DNA of 64,000 bases from Siphonodentalium dalli (GCA_032622095.1 CP136069.1:33642194-33706193), one strand, 5' to 3'; numbered from the stretch's first letter, positions 12,171 to 24,420 are shown. Numbers and translations are program-made. Notes: generated by a model not told the origin, from the letters alone.

Positions 12171-13700
12171 GTTTATTATCATCTTGGTATTGTTTTTAAT
12201 ATTGCCGATCAAAATCATTGTCATGTGGAAATCGTAAGTTTGTATAACAATGTTTATAAAATATCACAAAATGAAACGTTGCCTTTGCGATAACAAGCTA
12301 CACGACGGGTGCGCATTCGGCGAAAATGCACCAGTCCGAAATCGTCAACTCAGTGTGCTTTCATGTTGATTCTGATGCTTCGCTGTTTCCACGAAGATAT
12401 TTTTGCTGATATGAAGGGACGTGGCGCCGGAATATCATCATATGGGTGTATCCACCCATGGGACGTGGCGACAGGAGGTGGTGAGGGGTGTCTAACCCTC
12501 CAACTTTGGTCAAAATATTCAACAGCTGGAAAGTACATGCCTCACAGTTAGTCGGAAATTGTACACTACTTATAGGTTGAAATTGTTAGTTGGTTGATTT
12601 TCCAACAACTAATTAGTGGGACATATGTTGTTTTAGACCAACTCTAGCCAATAGTTTCTATATTTAGTCCAAATTTTGGTCTGAAAGTGCTCAATTGGAA
12701 ATATACCAATATTATAGGTGGTTTGGAAATTCCCAACAGTTGGAAAGTTCAAACCCAGTGGTCCCTATTTGGACCCCTCTGGACGGCGGCCATTTTGAAT
12801 CGAATGTGTTTGTTGAATATGTGGAGTGTCTTGGGGGCAACCATACACCACTCTTTGTTCGACCTAAAACGGTAAAGGGCCGAGAACTGGCATGGGTTCC
12901 CTACTACTTGAATCCCTCTGAACGGCGGCCATGTTGGATTGGGGTGTGGTGTGTGTGTGTGTATAAATAGAGTATTGTGGCCATCCTAGAGCACCCTTTA
13001 TTTGAGGGAAATATTAAAATTTCAAAAAAGGAATAGAATTAAGTCACATTCGTCGTATACGTTTAGTAAAAGCTGAAAACGGCGGCCATGCATTTCGTAA
13101 AAGTGGCGGCTATTTTGAATATGTTGACCATTGTGATTGGTTTGTCGGAAAGAAAATCAGTCTTCATAATTTACATACAGTTACACTGGCCATTCATGAC
13201 AAATGTCAGGTTCGCGTCATAAAGTGAACGATTTTGCTACTATTTGACCCTTATTGTAACATCTATATTTGCTCTGTAAAGCGCATGCAAAGAGACAAAT
13301 GTGTGAACAAATATTTGATCAAATGTAATTGTGCTCGGCTATAACGCATATAATCTACTAAATTCTCGATGAATTATGTGCAATATCGAAATTATTTATC
13401 GTGTGTGCGCACTGGAGTTTATCATTTTTGCTCGTTTTCGAACTGGAGCCATAAAAATTTCACATTGTAGCCACCATGTACCAGATTTTTCGTGTATATG
13501 TTTGCACTTTCGTGTCCCGGAGATAACAAACTTACCAGAAAACTATGGTTGTTTGCCCAGTTGAATGTCCCATTTCTGGTCTAAAAACAAACTTTATCGC
13601 CGAAGGTTACGGTAAAATGTCGAAAACGAAGTGATAAACTCCTGATTGTTCAATCTTCCGTGAGCGCAGTAAATCAAATTCAACACACACCGATACAGTT
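12171..13700. other. No recognised gene; GGCGGCCAT motifs
   Basis: Open frames are short and unrecognised. The word GGCGGCCAT followed by T/G-rich bases occurs near 12786, 12924 and 13081, with a related copy near 13104. This suggests either a small degenerate duplication or recurrent YY1-type sites. Confidence 0.35.
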
Positions 13701-13718
13701 CAATTTTGACTGAATATT

Positions 13719-14084
13719 TTGGATTTTAAGAAAATGCTAACCGTTTTAAGTGCCGTCACGCTATTTTTTATAAAATTGCAGATAGGGCAATTTAGCATTT
13801 ATCGATGCGCACTGGACGATTATGCGATTTCGGACGGATTTAGCAGGAGCGATGGGCCCCCAGTGTTTCTGAGACAGTTGATCACTCGACATCAAGCCCC
13901 ACTTAAACTATTTAATTTCAAGGGAGAGCTGTATGGTATGTTTCGTCGCCCAGTTTCTGGATTTGTCTCTGATGTTTTCCCGTTACTTGAGCAATATGGA
14001 CTCATAACTCATATAGATAACTTTCTACTCACGGCAACTCTCCTGATCACAATTCATGGAAGACAATTGTCAAAAATGTTGTGA
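13719..14084 (+). CDS. Unrecognised ORF, 121 codons, possible signal-anchor N-terminus
   Basis: The frame opens with a hydrophobic stretch (residues 6-22, MLTVLSAVTLFFIKL) that could be a signal peptide, then an ordinary mixed sequence without known motifs. It has one nearby cysteine only and no visible domain. No splice partner, promoter or polyadenylation signal was tied to it. A chance open frame is as likely as a real small gene. Confidence 0.2.
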   Translation: MDFKKMLTVLSAVTLFFIKLQIGQFSIYRCALDDYAISDGFSRSDGPPVFLRQLITRHQAPLKLFNFKGELYGMFRRPVSGFVSDVFPLLEQYGLITHIDNFLLTATLLITIHGRQLSKML

Positions 14085-14647
14085 AGATAACTTACGACAC
14101 AATGGAAAGCAACTAATTTCAAAGAAAGGAGGTTGACTGTTGTCAACCAATTTCACCGTGACCCCCTCTCGGGATGGAAAATATGGAGACTCTTTCAATG
14201 TCACCCGAAATCAGAACTCAGCTGATATAACTTGGCCAAACTTCTCAACAAAACAACCTATCCGAATAACTTGACCTGCACTGTAAAAAATAATTTCCTA
14301 TAAACACGTCTAATTAAAAACACATGAGAGACACACTTATAAGACATGTGATATGTTTTAGCAAACCAGTGTTACAAAGCGTACACATTGTCAACTCTCT
14401 GTGTTTGGTTGATGAGCTGTTATCATTGTACAACACTCGATCGACAAAACAGAAACTTGAAGGGACCGCATGAAACGTAATCATGGAGAACATTTTTTAC
14501 TGAAACGGACAGAATTCTCAACGACTCACAACTTATGGATTCACCTTCATCCCACAATGAACCCACTATTACTCAAACCAACCAGTCCGATCAGCCCATC
14601 GGCGACAACACGGGCGATAAATACATAAATCTTCGTTGTGCATATAT

Positions 14648-14772
14648 ACGATAATAGCATAGCGTGTTTTTGGATGTGTTTTATCTCAATGAGTTAGAAG
14701 TATGGTATGAAAAATAATATTTCTAACGAATTGAGATAAAACACATCACAAAACACACTATGCTATTGTTGT
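14648..14772. repeat. Short inverted repeat (hairpin)
   Basis: Arms of about 52 bp (14648-14699 and 14721-14772) pair with only a few mismatches around a 21-bp loop. Both arms carry AATAGCATAG.GTGTTTT and GTGTTTTATCTCAAT in mirrored order. It could be a minimal MITE or the hairpin end of a lost element. Confidence 0.85.
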
Positions 14773-15700
14773 ATTATCTTATGCCAACCGACACTATCAT
14801 TGTTGGTCAAATTAAGCCAAAATTAAGTCAGTTTTGAGACAAAAACAATCTACATTTTGGTAATTTCGAAGAGTAATTTAATAATTTCGAAGAGCAATCC
14901 CCGTTACGCATAAATACGCAGTTACAGTATTGTGATGAGGTCGCGGATTTATGGAACACTTAGGTGATTTGTTAGCAATAAACAAGAAATAAGTCCTGAT
15001 TTAATATTAATCCATGTTCAGAAATCGGAACTGTGAAATTCTTTCAATCAAATGTCAATGTTCTAAAAAAAAAGCTAATTATTTCAAACTGTTATAGTTC
15101 AGAATTCGCTAGATTGAAAATAACGACGCAAATTCTGAGAAAAGTGTACATCGTAAATTTTGCAAATTGTGTGCGCTGCAAGCTGTCTAAAAATGGGAAC
15201 AGTGAAAGTTAAAATTTGTTGACAGTTAACTATGTTTCATCAAATATTTAGCTACATTACTATATTATGCCACTTGTGTGCATTAATTTATTCCTTTAAA
15301 CCATCCGAAATGCTAAAGTATAGATGTGACCCAATTTCGAGGCAAGAGTTTTTGTTGATACGTCGCTAAGACAGCAACGTCGTGGGGTCCTTTCTTGGAG
15401 TAAATACACATATGTAAGATATAGCTAAAATTTAATACACAGTATAATATCAAACCGGTATAAGATAATATTTATTTTCGAAATTATCTATGCATACCAA
15501 ACGTGTTGAATTATCATAACCTCACGCATGTGATATATTCCTTAGTGATGTATGTAAATTTGCTTTGCGTATCCAAACATATGTGTATAATTTGTTATCT
15601 AAATTGTAAACTAATTAACTGCTCGCTTCAACTCCGGAAATAAAAAGACAGTTAAAAATATATCAGTGGTGTTAAGAAGGTCCTAGAAATATTTAGGTCC
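14773..15700. other. No recognised feature
   Basis: AT-rich DNA; only short open frames, no repeats noticed. Confidence 0.4.
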
Positions 15701-15701
15701 G

Positions 15702-16516
15702 CCTGAGCACGCTGGTCATCCTATAATATATACCAGCTGCGGGCAAATATTGAGTAAACCCCGTTGCGGGCACGAGTGAAGAGTACAGGTGGGTTTTGTT
15801 TTGAGGGATATTTTGTTATTAATTGTTTCTCTTCGGACACAACTTCGGATCCACGAGGTGCGTGATGAACCGAGCTTCAACAAAATGTTAACAGTTCGAC
15901 GAATAAAGCTCAATAAAGTGATGACATGCGCGATGAAGTGTGAGAATAAGCTTCGGTGTTTCAATTTTGTGTTTTCAGCTTCATGATGAGTGCGTAGTGA
16001 TAAATTTTGACAAAATTGCCAACGTTCCATTTATATAGATAGTTTAGGAAACTAAATTTACAATCACGGTAGAATTTGCTGCATTTAAGTAGGAAATGAT
16101 GGACAATTGCATGTGACACTCCGCGGTGTCGGAGTAAAACCCGAAGCTGGCAAGTGTCCCATTAATACTGATCCACGTTGAAATAAAAAAATCCAAAGAA
16201 GTGTCTGCAGTGAATGTTTTGCTGAATGAAACTTAAATTTACCCATGAAATTCCGAATGTGTACGACTAAGATTGTGTTTTTCTCGAGAACTGATATCTG
16301 AATTTTCTCTGAACTCCTGCCACAGCATAAACATGCATTGCCTATCATATACGTCTTCCATTGGTTGGTATAACTTCTAAATTGACTACTTTTAACTAAT
16401 TATACTAGCCCTGGTGTGGACAACTCTAAGTGTTATAGCCGATGTGCAGTTTACTGACGCCCGTAGCGGGCTTTACTGCCCGCAGCCGGGATTATAGGAT
16501 GACCAGCGTGCTGAGG
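15702..16516. mobile_element. Terminal-inverted-repeat element of 815 bp
   Basis: The first 26 bases (CCTGAGCACGCTGG...) recur inverted at 16491-16516 with a single mismatch. The match continues inward with CTGCGGGCA, AGTAAA and CGGGC blocks to about 15772 and 16443. The interior is not an array and includes a PAN-like open frame. No transposase is present, so the element would be non-autonomous. A target duplication could not be fixed. Confidence 0.6.
15789..15986 (+). pseudogene. PAN/apple-like domain fragment with possible signal peptide
   Basis: The 65-codon frame has a hydrophobic start (DILLLIVSL) and then VMTCAMKCENKLRCFNFVF. The C-x3-C-x5-C spacing followed by an aromatic pair matches the first half of PAN/apple domains, adhesion modules of secreted animal proteins. 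The rest of the domain is absent and the frame stops soon after. Because it lies inside a terminal-inverted-repeat element, it may be a captured exon. An alternative is a true first exon of a host gene with a weak donor near its end. Confidence 0.35.
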
Positions 16517-16749
16517 CTTATTACCACCCCACCTGGCGAACTGAAACAACCGAATACCGACCAACCTTGCTATCTTCTATTATTATGCCATATTGTATAT
16601 ATACATGTATGCACATGTACTGAAATATATTGTATATTATATCCGACTATCTAACTGATCCCAATGCAAAAAAAATGTCATGTTCCCAACAGATACATAT
16701 GAAGTTTTGAAACTCTCGAATGACATCACTTGAAAAGGAACCACAGATA

Positions 16750-18611
16750 TCGATAACACGTCAACAATCTTAATGAAACAGACCATACCCGAAACGTCCC
16801 CAGCGCTAACGCATATATTCAATCTATCATTTAAACAAGGTATTTTCCCCGATAGGATGAAAATATCAAAAGATTTTCCACTTTATAAAAGTGACTCTCC
16901 CGATAAAATAACGAACTATAGGCCGATAAGCATTCTGCCCGTTTTCTCGAAGTTGTTAGAGAAACACATGCATAAAAGGCTTTTTTCGTTTCTCGAAAAA
17001 CATGAAATCTTACATAAAAATCAATATGGCTTCCGTAAGAATCACTCTACCATATATCCTTTGATGCACCTTCTAGATCATGTAGCAACAAATAACGACA
17101 AACCAACTAAGGATTCTACATTAGCGATTTTCATAGACTTATCAAAAGCATTCGATACAATTAACCATGATATTTTATTGAAAAAATTAGAACATTATGG
17201 AATTCGGGGGGTTTCCAATGAATGGTTTAAGAGTTATTTAAAGGGAAGAAAACAATATCATTTGCCAATGATACCACGCTTTACTTTTATGGTCATCATA
17301 GGAAACAGTTAAAAAAATCATCAACGGCTGAAATAAAAAACGTTTTTGAATGGTGTTGTTGCAATAAACTATCTATCAATTCAACTAAAAGTAAATTCAT
17401 ATTGATCCACCCCAAAGGCAACGAGGACAAGTGGAGACATTTTAAACTAAAATTGAATAATATGGAACTAATTAGAGTTGGGAATCAAATGCGAGTAAAA
17501 TCAATAAAAATTTTAGGCATTTTAATCGATGAAAACTTGACTTTTAAAAACCATATATCAATGATACAACGTAAACTGTACCACACTCTCTACTTATTGA
17601 ACAAAGTTAAAAACTTTCTACCAAAAAAATCACGAAAAACTCTATATAAGTCGTTAATCCATAGTCATCTTATTTATGGTCTCCCGATATGGGGACACTC
17701 GATTCACGCGGGCGTACTATCTACCTTACAAAAAAGGGCAATTCGTATTTTATGCAACACAAAATATAGGAGTCACACAGAACCCTCTTCAAACAAGAAA
17801 ATATCATAATGTTCAAGATATATATACAGTGAATGCATCTGTCTTTATGTACAATTGGTCTAGAAATAATCTCCCCAAATCGTTTAAGAATATGTTCACA
17901 TATTCCCTCGGTGTTAACACTAGACAGGCGGGTAAATTAAGAAGTAATAAGGCTAGAACATGTTTTTCAGAAGTCCTACCAAAGCATTCATTTCCTAAAG
18001 TGTGGAACTCGATAAATTCCGAAATAAAAAAATGTAAATTTATTTACACATTCAAAAATGTATTGTCTATGGAACAAATAGGTAAATATTCTCAAACGGT
18101 TATCTGTGAAAATAAATTATGCTACATTTGCAGTCGGCAAAAATCCACATGACTCAATAATCTGCCGAGGTTAACTTTTTAACTCATATTATTATGCACC
18201 CCAGTTATGCACCCCTAGATAGCCCTGTGTCACATGCACGGTGCTGTCCGCGAATGTGACGCAGGACTGTCGCAACAACCTCACTAGTTTTGTTACAATC
18301 TCTTAAACTTGTCCAAAATCTCTATTACAGTACAGCATTGTTCAAAACTCAACACAGTCTTGATTAAAAGTCTTGATTAAAATGAATACATAAAATATTA
18401 AAGTAGGCTCCAACCGGCCATCCAGATACCAAATAGTCTGTGTCAAATTGTAAATACGCCATCATATGATCATATTATACTTATCATTCAGGGCAGCAGG
18501 AAGACGGCCAGCTAGGTCATGCTGCTCCTGTGCAATAATATACTTTTGTTTACTAATTTGTTAATGTATTGTATTTTAATATTATTGTGCAAATAAAGAT
18601 CTATCTATCTC
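16750..18611 (+). mobile_element. CR1/L2-like non-LTR retrotransposon, 5'-truncated
   Basis: The element starts inside the reverse transcriptase and ends with AATAAAGATCTATCTATCT, a polyadenylation-like signal plus an (ATCT)n tail typical of CR1/L2/RTE-type LINEs. 5' truncation is the normal outcome of target-primed reverse transcription. The coding part has lost the catalytic segment, so it cannot mobilise itself. The next element starts at the tail. Confidence 0.8.
16773..18152 (+). pseudogene. LINE ORF2 reverse transcriptase remnant
   Basis: Three consecutive frames cover the protein: 16773-17312, 17402-17809 and 17676-18152. The first has the RT fingers and palm start ([40 protein letters not shown]). 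After KGRKQYH the sequence jumps, by deletion, to [11 protein letters not shown] at about 17260. The normal F/YADD box thus reads FAND, with the first catalytic aspartate replaced. The conserved segment between the KGR region and that box is missing. The second frame carries the thumb-like region (KILGILIDENLTF, LIYGLPIWG), and a frameshift leads into the third. The copy is inactive. Confidence 0.85.
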
Positions 18612-18612
18612 T

Positions 18613-19142
18613 GTAATCACCCCTGGTCAAGTGGTCCTGCTAATATGATATGATGCTGGTGGTCCTGCTGAATTGCTATGATGCGGGTAGGGCAAAATGA
18701 TGCCGTTACGAAAAAGTAACGTTACTTTTTCTTAAGTTGTCATTTTCGCGGTGTTTTGCTAACCCGAGCTATTTGAGAAAAAAACTAGTGTGTGTATGAA
18801 ATATTCAAGAACTTAATTATTTTAAAAATGTATAACAATGCCTGCGCTGGTGCTTCTAAAACGATATGATTAACCATTTTGAATATAGTGGATTTTCAAT
18901 AACTAATACAACCGCTATTAAAAACGTTTCGCAATAAATATATTTTTGAATGTTTGATACGCATAATGGCTTTTCTTGTATATGTTCAGATTATTGGAAC
19001 TCTGCGAAAAAGACAAATTAAAAAAAATATAACGGTACTTTTTGTTAACAGCATCAGTTTGCCCTAACAGCATCATAGCAATTCAGCAGGACCCAACCGC
19101 ATCATAACACATTAGCATGACCACTTGACCAGGGGTGGTAAT
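18613..19142. mobile_element. MITE with about 130-bp terminal inverted repeats
   Basis: Left end TAATCACCCCTGGTCAAGTG and right end CACTTGACCAGGGGTGGTAA mirror each other. The match continues through TGCTGAATT and a GATGC.GTTA block to about 18745 and 19025. The core between the arms is AT-rich and non-coding. The left end begins immediately after the (ATCT)n tail of the LINE. Confidence 0.85.
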
Positions 19143-20130
19143 GTCTCAACTTGACGATCAGAATAAACTAATAATTGAATTGAATAATTGATTGAAGTAG
19201 TCGATGGATGCATAACTGTGGATTATCATATTACTTTGTGTCGCCATCAGTGTCCAGACGGATGTGATATGTGTATCTTCCGTTTGTATATCCAAACATA
19301 AATGTATAACTTGTTTTCTAAATAGCCTGTATTATGTGTTATACCTTCAACATTCGATAACATGATGTATACTATATTTATATATTAAAACCACATGGCG
19401 GTTTGCGCTCAAAATACAAATAATATTATTCGCTTTAGAATATTTTCCGGTATCGAAATATGTCGACAAGATCTTAACTATCTTTCTACGAGCATTCATT
19501 TTGTAACCCAAAGAGACGCAGTGAAGTAATGAAAAATGCAAATACGAAAAAGGTGTTTGGGTCCCAAACAAAAACAGCCATTTGCACGACATGGAACAGA
19601 GAAGAGCGTTCCGTGTCATTATATTCCTGATATGGTAGTAATAAAGGGCGTTTATCTAACTTGGGGCGAATAATTGAAAACGGCTGGAAAATGGCTGTGA
19701 CTTTGGTAAGTGATTTTTCAAAGCATATGAAGCCGGTGTGTCGATATTTCACGTTTTTATCGACCTATCGTATTCGTCCCTCCAAATTACGTAGACACAA
19801 TTTGGAGGTCCGAATGAGCCATGTCCGTTTAACTATTAATCGTTCGCACGGGTAAATATTATCGTCAGATGTTTATATTTACACATTTTAGTTCACGTGC
19901 TTGTGATTTTGATCTTTAGATTTATGTCCAATGCATTTGTAAATGACCATGTATATAATATATCTCTCGTAAAAAGGAGGCAAGTAAGAATATACTACAT
20001 CGAAGTTGAATAATCAATGCATGGTGGTAGTGATGTAAATATTCAAATGCATGATTTATTTACGTTTGTAGATGTAACTATAATAAACGACGGATGTAAA
20101 TTTGTCATGGGTTTTGACCGCAATTTCATT
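19143..20130. other. No recognised gene
   Basis: Short overlapping open frames at 19347-19752 (minus strand) and 19661-19855 show no domain. This may be intron of the gene whose first exon lies at 20196-20382. Confidence 0.35.
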
Positions 20131-20195
20131 TCAGTAAGATCTGCGTGAACTCATGACCACATTTAATCCGCCGTTCATTTGTGTTAAATAATCAC

Positions 20196-20382
20196 CTCGA
20201 ATCCGTCCAGACTTGTCAACTCCGAGAAGGAATGTTTTTGGATGCAAGTCCAGCAATATCCTAAAGAAATGAAGATCTCGGAACCAATCCGGAATATGCT
20301 CTGAGAAAAATGCGTCGATATTGGAGATATCGTCCAATGTGCCCGCTCTTATTGACCACTCACGTGTATCAGAAAAGCTCAT
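20196..20382 (-). CDS. Probable first coding exon of a GNAT-type N-acyltransferase
   Basis: The minus-strand frame starts with an ATG in a purine-rich context (GGGGAAAATGA). It reads WSIRAGTLDDISNI, then DWFRDLHFFRILLDLHPKTF and LLGVDKSGRIR. This fits the opening strand and helices of the GNAT fold, where I-R-x-A-T-x-x-D begins beta 1 and a D-x-x-G-x-I turn leads into beta 3. The exon can end at CGAG with donor GTGATT, giving last exon base 20196. Continuing exons, including the acetyl-CoA loop (Q/R-x-x-G-x-G/A), should lie at lower coordinates but none was recognised. Function beyond CoA-dependent acyl transfer is not inferable. Confidence 0.45.
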
Positions 20383-21317
20383 TTTCCCCTCGAAGTCAGT
20401 TGGTCTTTAATGTTTTGACATATAACGACGCTTTCTCAAACAGCAGTGAACTGAATGTTAGTATATCACATGATTAGATATAATATAGCATATTAAAAGT
20501 TTATTGGTCCAATTAGAGTGTGAGTCATCGCCTGATCAGCCGGATATATAGGTTGTGGGGTCATTGTTGTTGTCCTTTGTCGTCACTGTATGATGGCTTA
20601 ATTAAATGTGTGTGTTATTTTGAATATCCTTTATCCTTTATTAGCCCATTTCACCACTTACTGTGGTATTTGAGCATATACATGAAATCACCGACCCCAA
20701 TATCCATCACAATTACACTGTACAATAAGCCTTCACGGTGGGAAGGACGGGCCGGTGTATAAATATGATACATGCGCAGTTCACAACAGAGAGGGGAGAG
20801 GAGTTATCAGCGCACGTGCAAGTCGTTCTGACGCATGGAGGAACCGTTTTATTCACACATTGGAGACGATTGATAGACATAATTTCAACAACAACAAAAA
20901 TAACAAAAAGAAAACAAACTTGTAATATGTATAGTGTCGTGCATTAATTATGTGATGTATATCATCCTTAATTTTGCACGATATCTATACCTGGCTTAAT
21001 TTCGCTCAAAGTTATATATGGTATTTTGCATGTGAGCACTAGGAACATATCTCGGCCTACATATAAGAAAGGTTAATTATAATTATAGAAACGGTGGTAA
21101 TAGCATGTCAGTCATCAACATTATAGTAGTCATATTCAAACATATAGTATAGGTATTAAACCGATAATAAAAGTTAACATTTTACATATGTATTACGGGC
21201 TCCATACGTTTTGTAATTGTTTATTTACCAAAACCATATCCATGATATTTTGTCATAATTAAGCCGCCTAACCCTTCGACAAAATTCCACCCCATTCCAT
21301 TGATAAACAGCTCTATT
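20383..21317. other. No recognised gene
   Basis: Upstream side of the GNAT-like exon. Only short unrecognised open frames on both strands; no promoter element was identified. Confidence 0.35.
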
Positions 21318-22460
21318 AGTGCAGCGGACAAGCTCACAAAGCTCACTAGAAGTAGTCCATCGGCACCACACACGGGCTTGTGACACATCATTTTGAATGT
21401 CACGACATTGTGCATCGGATGGGACCAGATGTGAAATATACAAATAATGCAAAAGATGATTTTGAGAGGTTTAAGCGACAAAAATCAGCAAAAATCGCTA
21501 TCTTTTATAAATGCGACCAAGTGCGACACAATTGTAGAGAAACGCAATTGTTTTACGCCAAGATATTGTATTCTACATACTTCTATATTTCTAATATGAT
21601 AGTGCTCGATTTCGTTGAAAGTTATCAAGATTTCTGAGATTTTTTGTAAAACAAATAGACCAAAAACGGCAATTTTTTTTGCCCCACTTAATCGGGAATA
21701 GTTCAATATTGTTTTGACCTGCTATCTTCAATATAGTATAGAAAACTGCGGAGATATATTCCGCATATGACAACATGTTGTTTATGTCAATATATTCAGT
21801 AAGTTGTGTGTTGTGTAATATTGTTTCACCCCTCAACCAAAAATTCAGCATAGAGTCACTGTTTTGGGGAAATTCGGCAGAACGAAATAAAAAATAAGAT
21901 AATTTGGGATATCTTCCTGCCTAGATATAGCAGTCTACATACTTATATATACCAAGTATGGTAACGCCATGATTTCGTTGATAGATGGCAAAATGTCGGA
22001 GATTTATTGTGGAAATAGATAAAAACAAATGTTGATTTTCAATTGTTTTGCCCTCCTATATGGGTGATAATTCAATATTGTTTTGACGAGGGATCTCAAA
22101 AATACACTGGAAATTTGTGGAAATGTTCAGGGCATATTTTCATAAGCCAATTGTATCATCCTTTGTGATATGTGCTGTATTGTGTAAGAATGTGTCACCC
22201 CTCATAAAAAAATCAGCAAAAAAGTCAGGTTTTAGAACATTCGGCAGGGCGGAAGAACTGTGATTAGTCTGTGCTATGATATAGTATTATATACACTTAT
22301 ACTCCTAGATATATACCCAATTTGAAGATTTTGTTGATATAGATGGCAAGATTTCTGACATTATTGGTGAAAATAGACCGAAAAATCGTACATTTTAAAC
22401 GTTTTTGTCCCTCTGATCTATATATATATGGGTGATAATTTAATTTTGTTTTTGAAAAAG
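21318..22460 (+). repeat. Left arm of a long divergent inverted repeat
   Basis: This arm matches 26535-27616 in inverse orientation, for instance in CTTGTGA.ACATCATTTTGAA near 21380 and its mirror near 27540. Within the arm a block of about 370 bp repeats three times. The repeat starts near 21470, 21845 and 22208, each with an AAAATTCAGCA..like opening followed later by TTTTGCCC and TTCAATATTGTTTTGA. No conserved protein is encoded. Confidence 0.65.
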
Positions 22461-22619
22461 GCTCTACGGAAAGATTTCAACAGTTGTCAAGACATAAAGT
22501 ATATATGACTGTTGATGCGTATTATCATCCACTATCGTAGTTGCTGTGTTTGGATAAATTCATGTATTCCTTATCCCATGCAATAATACAGTGAATAGCA
22601 AGGTGAGAAGAATGCACGG

Positions 22620-24018
22620 ACGAGAACAAGACTACAGCGTTCTTGTTGCGCCGATAGAAGGCCGATCTGCTGCCAAAGAAACAGACTGACTTGTATATGG
22701 TACAATTGCGTGAACGACGACAAAGGGCAGGAGATAGCTTACCTGAAATGGGACAAATCATCCGACGTCTGGCCAATATGGCATATCATACTGCATCACA
22801 TGAATTTAGAGACACCTTGGCAGAGGACCAATTCATTGGTGGGTTGAATGATCCAGATATACGGCTCAGGGTAAAATAAGTACGACCGGGCTTTCTTGGT
22901 GAGAGCATAAGACATGCAGTCAAATTAGAGGCTTTTGCCCAGTCTGAAAAAACATAGGGCTAAAGACTATGTTAGGACAGTAAATGAAGCAGACCCAACA
23001 CAAAGCAAAAATATAGAGTGTGAAGAACTCAAAAAGATAATATATGAACTGAAGCCCCAAACTGGTTATAATGGGAAAACTCAGGATAGCTCACAACCGT
23101 CCCAGACATCACAGGCCATCGATATCGTTGAGATGAAGGAGATAAAACAAATGTTGACTGATATGAAGAGGAGTAATGGGGACTGGGGGAGATATACAAA
23201 GAATGACAAACTAGGAGAACCAAAACAAGGAGAAAGGGAGAACAAGGAGAAAAAGAGTAACAAAAATGAGTCCTGTAGGGACTGTCGTGATGATAGACAA
23301 TGGAGACAGAATTATAATGATAATCCTGATTATAACACAAACGAATACAAAGAACGCACCAGATGCAGAACTTCTCACAATCCACGCGACATGTGTCCTA
23401 ATGTCTATCGTTGTAGGAGAGACCAGCAGAATACAAGTGGACATCGCAACTCCAAGGATTTTGTTAGATGCAGCTCTTCTGAAGTGGGAGGCCTGTGTTT
23501 AGATTGCAATCTCCATGGGCAGTCAGTCAGGTTTCTGATTGGTACTGTAGCAACAGTTTCCATGCTCTCAAAGAAACTGTATGACTACTTATCGGAAGAT
23601 AAACCCAAATTGGATACCCATCTATATGATGATTTGGAGACAATAAATGGAATCAAAATATATTACCATGGTGCAGCAGAATGTGAGATAGTGGTCGAAG
23701 ATGATACTACGAAACAGCGCATGATATTGGTTGACATAAGCCAAGACGGCCTTATTGGCCTAAATGCTATAAGAAAGCATCATATTGTTGTGGACGCCCA
23801 ATATGCCATATGTTACATAAATGATGTAGCACACGAGCTGCTGATCATTGAGTCCAACGAAGCGAATAAGGCATACCGAGTTGTACATGTAGCTACTGAC
23901 TCATCAGGAACTCTGCCAGAGATAGTATCTTCTCGTCACTTTTCAGGGAACATCAACACATATTCCCTAGAAGCAATTGGAACTATTGAAACCGAGGATC
24001 ATCAACCCACTATATCAA
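22620..24018 (+). pseudogene. Decayed Ty3/gypsy-like gag-pol
   Basis: The gag end is readable at 22691-22879 (LYMVQLRERRQRAGDS, MGQIIRRLA, DQFIGGLNDPDIR). It continues past an in-frame stop with HAVKLEAFAQSEKT, then shifts frame into the 22935 frame. That frame holds a charged linker and a damaged zinc-knuckle region (about residues 140-170). A retropepsin-like segment follows, in which the active-site D-T/S-G is replaced (LIGTVATVSML), with the later GLIGLNAIRKHHI segment. No reverse transcriptase is visible. The frame is cut at 24019 by a MITE; the 3' part of that frame is MITE sequence. Confidence 0.7.
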
Positions 24019-24420
24019 TTAACCCTTTACCCAACAAACCGGCCAAAACCGGCCAAATAAAGCTTGAACAGCCTAAAATATCTTCGGTCTGTCTCAATAG
24101 AACCATACAAATATGGATATCATTGGAACCGGTTCCTTGACCACATTGTGATAGTTACAGTTATGCCCTGTGCGCCAATGCATTCTCTTATATATGCGAG
24201 TCGACCATTGGTAGCCTCGTATATATAAGAGAATGCATTGGCCTAAAAAAATCTTTTTTTAACACTTTTTACCATTTTTTCTTACATTCTTTAACACTTT
24301 TATAATTTTTAATGTGTTAAGCCAATGCGTTCTCTTATATAGACGAGGCGACCTATGGTCGACTCGCATATATAAGAGAATGCATAGGCACAGGGCCCCG
24401 TCTGTTGGGTAAAGGGTTAA
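24019..24420. mobile_element. piggyBac-type MITE with TTAA ends
   Basis: The ends are TTAACCCTTTACCCAACA (24019-24036) and its exact inverse (24403-24420). A TTAA target plus CCC-starting inverted repeats is the signature of piggyBac-superfamily insertion. Inside are two hairpins, 24174-24241 and 24322-24390, built from a CCAATGCATTCTCTTATATA half and its inverse. The element interrupts the gypsy remnant. No transposase is encoded. A 34-bp half of its hairpin is shared exactly with the palindrome at 31148-35082. Confidence 0.85.
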
